Source: Acidobacteriota bacterium (lineage in GTDB: Bacteria > Actinomycetota > Actinomycetes > Actinomycetales > Microbacteriaceae). Taken from it: 64,000 bases of DNA. How positions within the stretch are numbered: position 1 is the stretch's first letter; each line of letters starts with the position of its first letter. The notes under the pieces are model-generated. The model had not been told where the DNA came from. It searched no databases and was given only the letters and a program-made list of their open reading frames with translations. Made by a program: the position numbers and the translations under genes. Shown piece after piece: positions 9,272-18,513 of the stretch. Where the stretch lies: the NCBI GenBank assembly GCA_019351995.1, contig JABBOD010000011.1:1-64000 (forward strand). The letters run 5' to 3'.

Positions 9272-9277
9272 TATGGT
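9272..9277 (+). promoter_or_regulatory. Leaderless-type -10 of the DUF6458 gene (TATGGT)
   Basis: TATGGT, exactly 7 nt before the ATG at 9285. No ribosome-binding site is present. Confidence 0.5.
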
Positions 9278-9284
9278 CGGCCTT

Positions 9285-9545
9285 ATGAGTATCGGACTGG
9301 GAATCTTTCTGTTTGTCGTCGGCGCGATCATGCGCTTCGCCCTGAGGGTCCAGCTGAGCTGGATCGACCTGCAACTGGTGGGCAACCTGCTGATGGGTGC
9401 GGGCGTCATCGTCGCGATCATCGGCATCGTGCTGCTGATGCGCAAGCGCAGCAGCGTCACCACGGTGCGCAGCACCGTCGACCCGCAAAGCGGCGAAAGG
9501 GTGGCGTCCCGCGAGACGAAGACCACCCCACCGCCGGTGGAGTAG
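9285..9545 (+). CDS. DUF6458-type small membrane protein
   Basis: An 86-residue protein with two hydrophobic segments (about residues 2-18 and 29-53) separated by a short VQLSWIDLQLVG loop, and a charged C-terminal tail ending in TTPPPVE. This arrangement matches the DUF6458 small membrane proteins common in Microbacteriaceae. Function is unknown. The start at 9285 is preferred to the ATG at 9267 because TATGGT sits 7 nt upstream and the homologous form begins MSIGLGIF. It converges on serA. Confidence 0.8.
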   Translation: MSIGLGIFLFVVGAIMRFALRVQLSWIDLQLVGNLLMGAGVIVAIIGIVLLMRKRSSVTTVRSTVDPQSGERVASRETKTTPPPVE

Positions 9546-9567
9546 CCCTGATCGCGCTCGGCTACTC
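9540..9567. terminator. Inverted repeat spanning two convergent stop codons
   Basis: GAGTAGCC (9540-9547) and GGCTACTC (9560-9567) are perfect complements around a 12-nt loop and contain the stop codons of the DUF6458 gene and of serA. Possibly a weak bidirectional terminator; there is no T-tract. Confidence 0.35.
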
Positions 9568-11157
9568 GTCGACGACGTCGATCTCGCGCAGCGAGTCGGC
9601 GGCGATTGCCGCGCGCACGGCCTCGAGAAGACCCTCGGGAACCGGCGAGTCGACGGTGAGCACGCTCAGCGCCTGACCGCCCGCCCCCTTGCGCGCGATC
9701 TGCATGCCCGCGATGTTGATGCCCGCATCGCCGAACTCCTTGCCGTAGATCGCCACGATGCCGGGACGATCCGTGTAGAGCATCACGATCAGGTGCTCGG
9801 CGAATGGCACCTCCACGTCGAATCCGTTGATCTCGACGATCTTCTGCTGTTGCTTGGGCCCGGTGAGAGTGCCGCTGACCGACAGTTGGGTACCGTCGCT
9901 CGTCGCCCCGCGAATCGTGAGCACGTTGCGGTAGTCGGCGCTGGTGGCATCCGTCATCAACCGCACGGCGATGCCGCGCTGCTCGGCCAACAGCGGGGCG
10001 TTGACGTAGCTGACCTGCTCGCTGACCGTGTTCGAGAACAGACCCTTGAGAGCAGCGAGCCGTAACACGCTGACGTCGAACTCGACGATCTCGCCGCGCA
10101 CCTCGATGTCGATGCTGGCCAGCGGGGCCTCCGCAAGCCCGGCGAGTACCTGGCCGAGCTTCTCCATCAGCGGGATGCCGGGCCGCACCGTCGGGTCGAT
10201 GACACCACCGGCGACGTTAACGGCATCCGGAACCAGTTCGCCGCTGAGCGCGAGTCGAACGGACTTCGCCACCGACACGCCGGCCTTCTCCTGCGCCTCC
10301 TCGGTCGATGCCCCGAGGTGCGGGGTGACCACGATGTTCGGCAGGCCGAGCAGCTTCGAGTCGGGCGAAACCGGCTCGCTGACGAAGACATCGAGACCCG
10401 CGCCCGCAATCACGTTGTTCGCCAAGGCCTCGGCAAGCGCATCCTCGTCGATCAGGCCACCGCGGGCGACGTTGACGATGTATGCCGTCTTCTTCATCTT
10501 CGCCAGCTGTGCCGTACCGATCATCCCGGTGGTCTCCGGCGTCTTCGGCATGTGGATCGTGATGAAGTCGGCGGTCGCGAGCAGATCGTCGAGCGAGAGC
10601 AGTTGCACACCCATCTGCTGTGCGCGCGCGGTCGTGACGTAGGGGTCGTAGGCGACGACGTTCATGCCGAACGCCTGCAGACGCGTGGTGATGAGCGCAC
10701 CGATCCGGCCGAGGCCGATGATCCCGACGGTCTTCTCGAACAGTTCGGCACCGGTGTATTTCGAGCGCTTCCACTCCCCCGCGGCCAACGAGGCATTCGC
10801 GGCCGGGATGTGGCGGGCGATGCTCAGCAGGTGGCCGATGGTGAGTTCCGCGGCACTGACGATATTGGAGGTCGGGGCGTTCACCACCATGATCCCGGCC
10901 TCGGTGGCGGCCTTGATATCCACGTTGTCGAGGCCGACCCCGGCGCGCGCGACGACCTTCAGCTGCGGCGCCGCAGCGATCGCTTCGGCGTCCACCTGGG
11001 TCGCTGAACGAATCAGGACGGCGTTGGCCTCGGCGAGCGCGGACAGCAGGGCGGTCCGGTCGGTGCCGTCGACGTTGCGGACGTCGAAGTCGGGCCCGAG
11101 GGCCTCGACGGTGGCGGGCGAGAGTTCTTCGGCGATCACGACGATCGGCTTGGCCAC
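9562..11157 (-). CDS. serA: D-3-phosphoglycerate dehydrogenase
   Basis: First enzyme of serine synthesis (531 residues, the long actinobacterial type). Domains in order: N-terminal substrate-binding half; NAD-binding Rossmann insert with TVGIIGLGRIGALI near residue 145; the D-2-hydroxyacid signatures (MPKTPETTGMIG, NVARGGLIDEDAL); an intervening ASB domain from about 320; and a C-terminal ACT domain (MLYTDRPGIVAIYGKEFGDAGINIAGMQIAR region) for serine feedback. The start is GTG at 11157 with GAAGGA about 10 nt upstream. It is transcribed alone. Confidence 0.97.
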   Translation of the reverse strand: MAKPIVVIAEELSPATVEALGPDFDVRNVDGTDRTALLSALAEANAVLIRSATQVDAEAIAAAPQLKVVARAGVGLDNVDIKAATEAGIMVVNAPTSNIVSAAELTIGHLLSIARHIPAANASLAAGEWKRSKYTGAELFEKTVGIIGLGRIGALITTRLQAFGMNVVAYDPYVTTARAQQMGVQLLSLDDLLATADFITIHMPKTPETTGMIGTAQLAKMKKTAYIVNVARGGLIDEDALAEALANNVIAGAGLDVFVSEPVSPDSKLLGLPNIVVTPHLGASTEEAQEKAGVSVAKSVRLALSGELVPDAVNVAGGVIDPTVRPGIPLMEKLGQVLAGLAEAPLASIDIEVRGEIVEFDVSVLRLAALKGLFSNTVSEQVSYVNAPLLAEQRGIAVRLMTDATSADYRNVLTIRGATSDGTQLSVSGTLTGPKQQQKIVEINGFDVEVPFAEHLIVMLYTDRPGIVAIYGKEFGDAGINIAGMQIARKGAGGQALSVLTVDSPVPEGLLEAVRAAIAADSLREIDVVDE

Positions 11158-11243
11158 GAGAGTGTTCCTTCGGGGTCGGAGATCTGCCTCACGATGGTGG
11201 TGCAGGCAGCGCCCCCGAGTTTAGTGCGTGCAACGATGGGCTC

Positions 11244-11645
11244 ATGACCCCGCTGGACGTCGTGCAGCTCGTGCTGCGGATCCTGCTCGCCGTTGCGCTG
11301 CTCGTCATGGGGGTGAACCATTTCCTGCCGAAGCCTCGGCGGGGCATGCGGGCGATGATTCCTCCGGCGATGCGGCGACCGGGGCTCCCCTCTCCCGCCT
11401 TCCTCGTGGCCTTCACCGGGGTCTGTGAGCTTGCCGGGGCGGGCGGTCTGCTCACCCCCTGGCCGGTGCTCCGCCTCGTGACGGGGATTGCGCTCGCGGT
11501 GTTCTTCGTGGCGGTCTTTCCCGCCAACGCGTACGCGGCGGCCCACCGGGACAGGTTCGGTGCGGTGGCGGTCCCGTTCTGGCCGCGGCTCATCGCGCAG
11601 GGAGTGCTGATCGCGGTGGTGCTGTTCGCGACGATCCCGTTCTGA
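11244..11645 (+). CDS. DoxX-family membrane protein
   Basis: A 133-residue protein with four hydrophobic segments, an early VLRILLAVALLVMGVNHF stretch, and FTGVCELAGAGGLL in the second segment, typical of DoxX-like proteins. Biochemical roles in this family are poorly established (quinone or thiosulfate-linked oxidation in some members, redox stress in others). It is divergent from serA and converges on the membrane-protein pair to its right with only 3 bp between the stop codons. Confidence 0.8.
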   Translation: MTPLDVVQLVLRILLAVALLVMGVNHFLPKPRRGMRAMIPPAMRRPGLPSPAFLVAFTGVCELAGAGGLLTPWPVLRLVTGIALAVFFVAVFPANAYAAAHRDRFGAVAVPFWPRLIAQGVLIAVVLFATIPF

Positions 11646-11648
11646 TTC

Positions 11649-12026
11649 CTACTTGATGGCCGGCTGCACGGCCTGTGCCCACTGGACAACGCTCAGGGCG
11701 AGCGCGTTGGTGGCGGCGAGGCCCACCGCCAGGATCAGCGCGCGAGCAAAGATCTCACGGCCCCGGCCGAGGAGGAGCGCGCCGACGTAGAGCACCGGCG
11801 GCGCGAGCACCCCGATGACGAGCAGGTACCAGGGAACCGCGCCGCCGATCCCGAGTTGCCGGTAGTAGGGGGGAAGAGCGACGAAGTTCGAGATGCCCTG
11901 GAACAGCGGGTAGGCATACAGGACCGCGAAGACGACCGTCAGAACGATCAGCACGACGAGCGAGGAGCGCGAAGCCCCCTCGCGATCAGGAGTGGCGGGA
12001 CCGAGAACGTCGGGGGTGTCGCCCAT
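11649..12026 (-). CDS. Conserved membrane protein, second gene of a coupled pair
   Basis: A 125-residue protein with three hydrophobic segments (VVLIVLTVVFAVLYAYP, AVPWYLLVIGVLAPPVLYV and FARALILAVGLAATNAL). The longer frame to 12422 is only the antisense-like extension into the upstream gene; the ATG at 12026 overlaps the upstream stop by one base (TGATG), so translation is coupled. I do not recognise a family. A role with the upstream membrane protein is the only inference. Confidence 0.75.
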   Translation of the reverse strand: MGDTPDVLGPATPDREGASRSSLVVLIVLTVVFAVLYAYPLFQGISNFVALPPYYRQLGIGGAVPWYLLVIGVLAPPVLYVGALLLGRGREIFARALILAVGLAATNALALSVVQWAQAVQPAIK

Positions 12027-12463
12027 CACAGCACCACCAGCAGAATCGGCCACGGCACGAGCACTCCGATCCCAAGCGCAAACCAGCCAACGCGAACTCG
12101 GGTTCGCGCATCGGGCGTGAGGGTCAGCACGGCGAGGAACCACAGAGCCCCCGAGATGATCGCGACGAACTCCCCGAACTGCCAGGCCACCTGCGAGAAG
12201 AGGTCGCTCGCGGTCGAGCCCGTGATCTGAGCCGAGAGGATCCACCCCACCACGACGGCGAGGAAGAGGGCGGCGAACAGGACGGTGACAGCGGTGCGTG
12301 CCACGCTCGATGAGGTCCCGGGAGCGGCATCCGCGTCGTCGAACACCTCGTCGCCGGCGGGTGGGAGCAGCCGGTTGCGCGTCAACGGGTCGATGCCGCC
12401 GCGGAGATCGTCTCCCGCCCAACTCAGGGCCTCGTCGTCATCCTCGAAGTCGGCGGCTGTCAC
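12026..12463 (-). CDS. Conserved membrane protein, first gene of a coupled pair
   Basis: A 145-residue protein. It has an acidic N-terminus of about 55 residues (DFEDDDEALSWAGDD) followed by three hydrophobic segments around residues 56-80, 92-113 and 124-145. No family is recognised. Its stop codon overlaps the start of the next membrane-protein gene, so the two are probably one functional unit. The start ATG at 12463 is the first in the frame. Confidence 0.75.
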   Translation of the reverse strand: MTAADFEDDDEALSWAGDDLRGGIDPLTRNRLLPPAGDEVFDDADAAPGTSSSVARTAVTVLFAALFLAVVVGWILSAQITGSTASDLFSQVAWQFGEFVAIISGALWFLAVLTLTPDARTRVRVGWFALGIGVLVPWPILLVVL

Positions 12464-12541
12464 ACCCCCATTCTCTCGTGTCCCGCTGAGACTTCCTGCG
12501 CGCGCCGCACGAACGAGCGATCGGTAAGTCAGACTCGAGCT

Positions 12542-13369
12542 ATGGATCTGATCGGTGTTCGCGAGGTGCGAATGGCTTCGTCACGCGCTGAGCTGCGATT
12601 CGCCGACGACGAGGTCCCGCTCGGAGGCGGAACGTGGCTTTTCTCCGAGGAGCAGCCGGGTATCGGCGGCATGGTCGATCTGACCGGTCTGGGGTGGGAA
12701 CCGCTGGTCGAGCAGGCGGATGGTGGGCTCACGATCGCGGCGACATGCACTCTCGCCGAGTTGCGCGCGCATCCCGAACGCGCGGGGCGAGGTGCTCACC
12801 CCCTTTTCGCTCTGGCGGTCGACGCGCTCCTCGGCTCGTGGAAGATCCACCGTTTCGCCACCGTGGGTGGCAACATCTGCCTGGCTCTGCCTGCCGGTCC
12901 GATGACGACACTGACCGCGGCACTGGACGGCGTCGGGCTGATCTGGACGCCGGACGGCACCGAGCGCCGCGTGCCGATCGTCGAACTGGTGACGGGCGTG
13001 CGCCAGACCGTGCTCCGCCACGGCGAGGTGCTGCGGGCGATCGAATTGCCGGCTTTGCCGCTCGCCGCGCGGGTGGCCGTTCGACGGATCTCGCTCGCCG
13101 AACTCGGGCGCTCCGGCGCGTTCGTGATCGCGCGCCGGGATGTCGACGGGACGTTCGTCCTTACGATCACGGCAGCGACATCCCGCCCTCACCAGCTGAG
13201 GTTCGCGTCGATCCCCTCCGCGACAGCCCTCGCGAACGCGATCGACGAGACAGTTGCCGACTGGTACGACGACCCGCACGGGGCCCCCGATTGGCGGCGT
13301 GCGACGAGCCTGCTCTTCGCCGAGGAGTGTCGGGTCGAACTCGATTCAGCGGACGGCGGCGTGGCATGA
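12542..13369 (+). CDS. Xanthine dehydrogenase-type FAD-binding subunit
   Basis: A 275-residue FAD subunit of the molybdenum hydroxylase family. The FAD-binding PF00941-like fold is shown by PLGGGTWLF near residue 24 and by the [21 protein letters not shown] stretch that contacts the isoalloxazine and adenine. It passes electrons from the FeS centres to NAD or O2. Its stop overlaps the start of the fused FeS-Mo gene by 4 nt (ATGA), so the two are co-translated. Nearby purine-breakdown genes favour xanthine or hypoxanthine as substrate. Confidence 0.92.
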   Translation: MDLIGVREVRMASSRAELRFADDEVPLGGGTWLFSEEQPGIGGMVDLTGLGWEPLVEQADGGLTIAATCTLAELRAHPERAGRGAHPLFALAVDALLGSWKIHRFATVGGNICLALPAGPMTTLTAALDGVGLIWTPDGTERRVPIVELVTGVRQTVLRHGEVLRAIELPALPLAARVAVRRISLAELGRSGAFVIARRDVDGTFVLTITAATSRPHQLRFASIPSATALANAIDETVADWYDDPHGAPDWRRATSLLFAEECRVELDSADGGVA

Positions 13370-16017
13370 GCATTCGGATCACCGTCGACGGCGAACCCTT
13401 CGAGGTGACACCGCGCCCCGGGCAGGTGCTGCGCACCGTGCTCCGCAAGGCCGGCAACACCGCGGTAAAGAAGGGCTGCGATGCCGGGGACTGCGGTGCC
13501 TGCTCGGTTCTCGTTGACGGTGAGGCGGTGCACTCCTGCATCTACCCAGCGCATCGACTCGACGGCACAGCGGTGACGACGGTGGCGGGTCTCGGCTCGC
13601 CGGAGGCGCCGCACCCGATCCAGAGCGCGTTCGTCGAGGCGGCCGCGTTCCAGTGCGGGTATTGCACGGCGGGCATGATCGTCACCGCATCGGCTCTCGA
13701 CGAGACCGAGCTCGAGGAGCTGCCGCGGATGCTGAAAGGCAACCTCTGCCGCTGCACCGGGTACCGCAGCATCCACGACGCGCTTCACTCGGTGCGGAAC
13801 ATCGAGACCCCGGAAGCCGGCGCAGCGGCCACCCGTTCGGTTCGCGCCCCCGCGGCCTGGCGCGTGGTGACCGGGCGCGAGGAATACACCCTCGACGGGC
13901 CGGTCACCGAAACCGGCGGGACGTCTCTGCTGCACCTCGCCGTGCTGGGCAGCCCGCACGCGCACGCCAGGATCATCGCGATCGACACACGGGCCGCCGA
14001 AGCGATGCCGGGGGTGCACGGCGTGCTGACGCACCGCGACTCCCCCGCGACGGCCTTTTCCACCGGACGCCACCAGGACCGGCTCGAGGACCCGGATGAC
14101 ACGCACGTACTCGACGACGTGATGCGCTTCCGCGGGCAGCGCGTGGCGGCCGTGGTGGCCGACACGATCGCGGAGGCGCAGCGTGCCCTCGAGGCGATCG
14201 TGGTCGAGTACGAGGTGCTCCCCGCCGTCTTCGACCCGGAGTCGGCTCGGCTTCCCGGCGCTCCGCTGGTGCACCCCGAGCTGGGGGCGGTCGCCCGCGC
14301 GGCGGCACCCGAGCGCAACACCGTCGCCGAGGAACACGGTGAGCGGGGAGACGTCTCGGCCGCGCTGGCGTCGTCGGCGGCGACCGTCAGCGGCACCTGG
14401 AGCACCGCACGGGTGACGCACGCCGCGCTCGAGACCCACGCCGCGCGCGGCTGGCTCGATGCGGAAGGCCGCCTCGTCATCCGCACCTCCAGTCAGGTGC
14501 CGTACCTGGTGCGTGACGAGATCGCCCGCGTCTTCGAGCTGCCCGTCGAGAGGGTGCGCGTCTTCGCGGCGCGGGTCGGCGGCGGCTTCGGTGGCAAACA
14601 GGAGCTGCTCACCGAAGACCTGGTCGCGCTCGCCGTGCTGAGAACCGGACGCGCGGTGCAGTACGAGTTCACGCGGGGCGACGAGTTCACGATCGCGCCG
14701 TTACGGCATCCGATGACCGTCTCGGTCACGCTCGGGGCGAACGCGGACGGCGTGCTGACCGCGATCGCCGTCGACCAGCTCATGGACACCGGCGCATACG
14801 GGAACCACGGAATCGGCGTGATGTACCACTCGGTGCACGAGTCGATCGCGGTCTATCGCTGCGCCAACGTGCGAGTGGATGCTCAGTCCGTCTACACGAA
14901 CAACCCCCCGGCCGGCGCCTTCCGCGGCTATGGGCTGGGGCAGGTGATCTTCGCCGTCGAATCGGCGATGGACGAACTGGCTCGCGAGCTCGGTATCGAC
15001 CCGTTCGAACTGCGACGTCGCAACGTCGTGGTGCCCGGGGATCCCCTGCTGACGATCCACGAGGACGAAGACGAGACGCTCGCGTACCGTGGCGCGCATG
15101 GCGCCGGGCAGTGCCTGGATCTCGTCGAGCGCGCCCTGGCGGTGCCGGGCGGGCTGTCGGCGCCCGCGGGGTGGTCGATCGGGACCGGGATGGCCTTGTC
15201 GATGATCGCGACCGTGCCGCCGCGCGGGCATTTCGCGGATGCGACGATCCGCGCGCTGGACGGCGACCCATCCGACGGCGCCCTCTTTGAACTCGAGGTC
15301 GGCACCGCCGAGTTCGGCAACGGCTCCACCACGGTGCACGTGCAGCTCGCCGCACAGGTGCTGGGCACGACGCCGGAGCGGATCCGCATCCGTCAGTCGG
15401 ATACCGACGTGGCCGGCTACGACACGGGCGCATACGGCTCGACCGGCACGGTCGTGGCGGGAATGGCGGTCTTCCGGGCGGCGACGACGCTGGCCGCCCA
15501 ACTCGCGTCGGGTGGCTCACGAGAGGCGCAGGGGCACTCCGACGGCACGCCACGTTCGGTGGCGTTCAACGTGCACGGGGTGCGGGTGGCCGTGCGAGCC
15601 GAAACCGGCGAGGTGCTCGTGTTGCGCAGCATCCAGGCCGCGGATGCCGGCACGGTGCTCAACCCCGAGCAACTGCGCGGGCAGGTGGAGGGCGGCACCG
15701 CGCAGGCGATCGGGAGCGCGCTCTACGAAGAGGTGGGCGTCGACGGTTCCGGGGAGATCACGACGGTGGCATTCCGCAACTACCGGGTGCCGAAGTTCGG
15801 TGATGTGCCGGTGACCGAGGTGCTGTTCGCCGACACCCACGACCCGCTCGGGCCCCTCGGGGCGAAGTCGATGAGCGAGGCCCCGTACAACCCGGTCGCC
15901 CCGGCCCTGGCGAACGCGATCCGGGATGCCATCGGTGCGCGTCCGTACGCACTGCCGATGACACGCGACCGGGTCTGGCGCCTCACGGAGCCGCCCCTCG
16001 CCCCTCGCCCCCGCTGA
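13366..16017 (+). CDS. Fused [2Fe-2S] and molybdopterin subunit of a xanthine dehydrogenase-like enzyme
   Basis: An 883-residue fusion of the small FeS and large Mo subunits of a molybdenum hydroxylase. Plant-type [2Fe-2S] ligands are Cys38, 43, 46 and 58; the second cluster ligands are Cys97, 100, 128 and 130. The Mo domain starts near residue 170 and shows the cofactor-binding GGGFGGKQE and the late GAKSMSEAP stretch, where Glu is the expected active-site base. The start is the ATG at 13366, overlapping the FAD-subunit stop; the much longer upstream frame is a shadow over the FAD gene. E. coli XdhD has a similar FeS-Mo fusion. With FAD on a separate chain this is a two-gene enzyme. Purine context supports xanthine dehydrogenase, but aldehyde or nicotinate hydroxylases share this fold. 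Confidence 0.92.
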   Translation: MSIRITVDGEPFEVTPRPGQVLRTVLRKAGNTAVKKGCDAGDCGACSVLVDGEAVHSCIYPAHRLDGTAVTTVAGLGSPEAPHPIQSAFVEAAAFQCGYCTAGMIVTASALDETELEELPRMLKGNLCRCTGYRSIHDALHSVRNIETPEAGAAATRSVRAPAAWRVVTGREEYTLDGPVTETGGTSLLHLAVLGSPHAHARIIAIDTRAAEAMPGVHGVLTHRDSPATAFSTGRHQDRLEDPDDTHVLDDVMRFRGQRVAAVVADTIAEAQRALEAIVVEYEVLPAVFDPESARLPGAPLVHPELGAVARAAAPERNTVAEEHGERGDVSAALASSAATVSGTWSTARVTHAALETHAARGWLDAEGRLVIRTSSQVPYLVRDEIARVFELPVERVRVFAARVGGGFGGKQELLTEDLVALAVLRTGRAVQYEFTRGDEFTIAPLRHPMTVSVTLGANADGVLTAIAVDQLMDTGAYGNHGIGVMYHSVHESIAVYRCANVRVDAQSVYTNNPPAGAFRGYGLGQVIFAVESAMDELARELGIDPFELRRRNVVVPGDPLLTIHEDEDETLAYRGAHGAGQCLDLVERALAVPGGLSAPAGWSIGTGMALSMIATVPPRGHFADATIRALDGDPSDGALFELEVGTAEFGNGSTTVHVQLAAQVLGTTPERIRIRQSDTDVAGYDTGAYGSTGTVVAGMAVFRAATTLAAQLASGGSREAQGHSDGTPRSVAFNVHGVRVAVRAETGEVLVLRSIQAADAGTVLNPEQLRGQVEGGTAQAIGSALYEEVGVDGSGEITTVAFRNYRVPKFGDVPVTEVLFADTHDPLGPLGAKSMSEAPYNPVAPALANAIRDAIGARPYALPMTRDRVWRLTEPPLAPRPR

Positions 16018-16079
16018 GAGTACGCATATCTGCGTACTCTCAGCGTTGAGAGACGGTGCGGACGCGTACTCTCAGCGTC
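16012..16079. repeat. Palindromic repeat cluster CGCTGAGAGTACG, site A
   Basis: A perfect hairpin of two 15-nt arms (16012-16026, CGCTGAGAGTACGCA, and 16031-16045) with a 4-nt loop overlaps the xanthine dehydrogenase stop codon. It is followed at about 16044-16078 by a second, imperfect copy ending CGTACTCTCAGCG. The unit recurs at 37505-37570. Both sites lie between convergent genes, so it may act as a bidirectional terminator and may be a dispersed REP-like element. Confidence 0.75.
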
Positions 16080-16122
16080 GAAATCAGAGTGGATCGCGCT
16101 GCCAGCTCTGAGGGGAGACCGC

Positions 16123-17511
16123 TCAGTGCGGATGCCCATACCGCGCGGCGAGCGGTTCGAGTGCCTCGCGCACCTTCGCCGAGGCCTCCCCGGCAAGCGG
16201 ATTCGTCGAGACGCCGTTCTCGCTGACCAGTTCGCCGCCCACATAGACGCGCTTCAGGTTGCGCAGGCTGCAGGCCAACACGTAGCTGCGCACCGGATGC
16301 CAGAGCGGCCCGATGTCGGGAGCACTCGGATCGACGACCACGAAGTCGGCGTACTTGCCGACTTCCAGCGAGCCGATCCGGTCATCCACTCCGAGCAGTT
16401 TCGCGGAGCCGAGCGTGTGCAGCCGCAGCACCGTCTCGGGCATCATCGACAGCGGATCGCCGGTCTTCGCTCGCAGCATGAACATGCCCATCCGCATGTT
16501 CTGCCACGGGTCGGCGACGTCGGTGCACGCCTGGTCGTCGAGCCCCATCCCGACCGTCATCCCGAGGGCGAGCATCTCGGGGATCTCGGCCACGCCGCTC
16601 GCGAGGCGGCCGTTGCTCCCCGGCTGCCATGACATCCCGGCGCCGCTTTCGGCGGTCTCGCGGATGATCTGCGGCGTGGTCTGGATGAAGTGGCCGAAGA
16701 TCATCCCCGGCCTCAGGGCTCCAGCGTCCCGGTAGAGCGCGAACTTGGAGCGCTGCAACTCCGTCGCTTCGCGGGTCTCGAGGAAGTGCGCCTGGTTGAT
16801 CAGCCCGAAACGGTTCATCGCCTCGACCTCGAGCTCAGCCGCGTTGGCGCGGTTCGACCACTGCACGCTCCCCGTGACCGCCCCGCCGAGGGACAGGGTC
16901 GGATCCCGCGTTGCGCTGTGCGCGAGGATGACCGCCAGACGCTCCAGGACCTCGTCGTCGGTGCCGACCGCGTCATCCATCGGCGTGGAGTTGACGAAGC
17001 GTAAACCGGCGTCGACCTTCGCATCGATTTGCCGGGTCTGGTACTCGGGCGGTCGCAACTCCCCCACCACCTGACGCTGGCCATCGACCATCTCCTCCCA
17101 CGGGATGCGGGGGTCCGTGAAGTCGTATGCCGCGGTCACACCGGCGCCGAGGAAGTCGAGCGAGCCGTGCAGGGTCGTCCAGTAGATGTCGTGGGGGGTG
17201 GCGTGCCGGATCAGCCCGAGCATCGAATCGCACCAGCCGTAGAGAGTCTCGGCGACCCCGAGACCGCGGCTGCCGCTGGTGAACAGGTGGCTGTGCGCCG
17301 AGATGAAGCCAGGGGCCACGAAGGCGCCGCCGACATCGAGGGTCTCGCCCCCTGACGCCTGCGCGAAGACCGCTGCGGACGGGTCTCCGGCGGCGAGCGC
17401 GGCGATCACCCCCTCGACCACCAGCATCCACCCGTGGTCGATGTATCCGGGGTCATCGGTGCCGGCGGGCACGGTGATCAGACGGGCATTGGTGACGAGG
17501 AGAGATGCCAT
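16123..17511 (-). CDS. Amidohydrolase, guanine deaminase / chlorohydrolase type
   Basis: A 462-residue metal-dependent amidohydrolase of the TRZ/ATZ-guanine deaminase branch. It shows the composite N- and C-terminal beta-sandwich strands, the HxH metal pair in GFISAHSHLF, later His ligands in NQAHFLETREA and FGHFIQT, and the catalytic Asp in MGLDDQAC. The C-terminus has the usual GSLEVGKYADFVVVD. The flanking genes (xanthine dehydrogenase, uraH, uraD) suggest deamination of guanine or an oxidised purine, but related enzymes act on other heterocycles, so the substrate is inferred. The start ATG is at 17511. It is separated from uraH by 147 bp. Confidence 0.85.
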   Translation of the reverse strand: MASLLVTNARLITVPAGTDDPGYIDHGWMLVVEGVIAALAAGDPSAAVFAQASGGETLDVGGAFVAPGFISAHSHLFTSGSRGLGVAETLYGWCDSMLGLIRHATPHDIYWTTLHGSLDFLGAGVTAAYDFTDPRIPWEEMVDGQRQVVGELRPPEYQTRQIDAKVDAGLRFVNSTPMDDAVGTDDEVLERLAVILAHSATRDPTLSLGGAVTGSVQWSNRANAAELEVEAMNRFGLINQAHFLETREATELQRSKFALYRDAGALRPGMIFGHFIQTTPQIIRETAESGAGMSWQPGSNGRLASGVAEIPEMLALGMTVGMGLDDQACTDVADPWQNMRMGMFMLRAKTGDPLSMMPETVLRLHTLGSAKLLGVDDRIGSLEVGKYADFVVVDPSAPDIGPLWHPVRSYVLACSLRNLKRVYVGGELVSENGVSTNPLAGEASAKVREALEPLAARYGHPH

Positions 17512-17658
17512 GGCTGCTTTCGGGGTTCAGAGATGTAGGACGAGGCGGGGGGAGGCCGCTCGGGAGCGCTGCCGGGTCTCGCTCCCCACGATCGCGAGAG
17601 GTCGCTCCAGGGGGTGTTGGCGGAGTGATGACCCCCTTGAACGACCCCTCGGTCAGAG

Positions 17659-17985
17659 CTATGAGCCGCGGTAGGTGCTGTAGCCGAACGCGCTCAGCAG
17701 CAGCGGCACGTGAAAGTGCTCGTCGGGGTCGACGATCTCGAAGTCAATCGTGACGCGCGGGTAGAAGGTCTCGAGTTCGATCAGCTCGTAGTAGCGAGCG
17801 GTGTCGAAGACGAGCGTGTAGACGCCGGCGGGCAGCTCCTCCGGGCCGAGCTCCGTGACCCGGCCGTCAGCACCCGTGGCCTTCTGGGCGAGGATGATGC
17901 CGTCGGCATCGCGCAACGACACCGGGATGCCGGCGGCTGGCATCCCGTGCGCGGTATCGAGAACGTGCGTGGTGACCTTGCTCAC
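17659..17985 (-). CDS. uraH: 5-hydroxyisourate hydrolase (transthyretin-like)
   Basis: A 108-residue transthyretin-related protein that hydrolyses 5-hydroxyisourate, the product of urate oxidation, to OHCU. Hallmarks: N-terminal THVLDTAHGMPAAGIPV containing the first active-site His, central Arg-containing strands, HFHVPLLLSAFGYSTYRGS with the C-terminal YRGS tetrapeptide diagnostic for HIU hydrolase over transthyretin. Its start overlaps the uraD stop by 4 nt, so the two successive pathway enzymes are co-translated. Confidence 0.95.
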   Translation of the reverse strand: MSKVTTHVLDTAHGMPAAGIPVSLRDADGIILAQKATGADGRVTELGPEELPAGVYTLVFDTARYYELIELETFYPRVTIDFEIVDPDEHFHVPLLLSAFGYSTYRGS

Positions 17986-18497
17986 AGCGAGTCCTCCTTC
18001 GAGCCGAACGTGGTCGCCAGACGCAACATCGCGATCTCGCGCAACTGCTCCCCCACGATTTCGAGCTCCGTGGCGTCGTCGAGGGCGAGCCGACGGGAGA
18101 GTTCGTCGAGGATCTCAGCGCGCGTCCGACCGGCGGCACGGATCAGGAAGACCCGCCCGAACCGCGCCTCATATGCCGCATTGCCCGCAGCCAGCGCCTC
18201 ACTGAGCTCCGCGTCGCCCGCGTCGGCCTCGCGGTCATCGCCGATCGCGGCCTGTTCCCGGCGGCTGTGCGCGGCGGCGGCGCCCTCGCCGGACGCCCGC
18301 TCGCCAATCCGTGGATGGTGGGCAAGCGCCTCGTCGATCTCGCTCGGCCGAAGCGGCGTCGCGGCCGTGCGAGCGGCGTGCAGCAGCTCATCCAGACTTT
18401 CGAATGGAGCGATCCCGGCGACCTCGATCACCCAGCGACGAACCCCGAGCGCGGCCTCGAGACCGGCGCGCAACTGACTGTCGGTGACCTCCATCAT
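17982..18497 (-). CDS. uraD: OHCU decarboxylase
   Basis: A 171-residue 2-oxo-4-hydroxy-4-carboxy-5-ureidoimidazoline decarboxylase, the step after UraH giving (S)-allantoin. It shows the catalytic-His region LAHHPRIGER and, in the C-terminal half, YEARFGRVFLIRAAGRTRAEIL, both typical of the family. The ATG at 18497 is chosen: TACAGT lies exactly 7 nt upstream, giving a leaderless transcript. The ATG at 18515 would overlap the divergent mocA start. It is the first gene of uraD-uraH. Confidence 0.94.
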   Translation of the reverse strand: MMEVTDSQLRAGLEAALGVRRWVIEVAGIAPFESLDELLHAARTAATPLRPSEIDEALAHHPRIGERASGEGAAAAHSRREQAAIGDDREADAGDAELSEALAAGNAAYEARFGRVFLIRAAGRTRAEILDELSRRLALDDATELEIVGEQLREIAMLRLATTFGSKEDSL

Positions 18498-18504
18498 GTG
18501 CTCA

Positions 18505-18510
18505 ACTGTA
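18505..18510 (-). promoter_or_regulatory. Leaderless-type -10 of uraD (TACAGT)
   Basis: TACAGT, 7 nt before the ATG at 18497. It lies inside the 16-bp gap separating the divergent uraD and mocA-like starts. Confidence 0.5.
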
Positions 18511-18513
18511 GCC

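Noticed and set aside
12634-13365. N-terminal 244-residue extension of the FeS-Mo frame
   Set aside because: It overlaps the FAD-subunit gene in another frame, has no conserved residues, and the ATGA overlap at 13366 gives the natural start.
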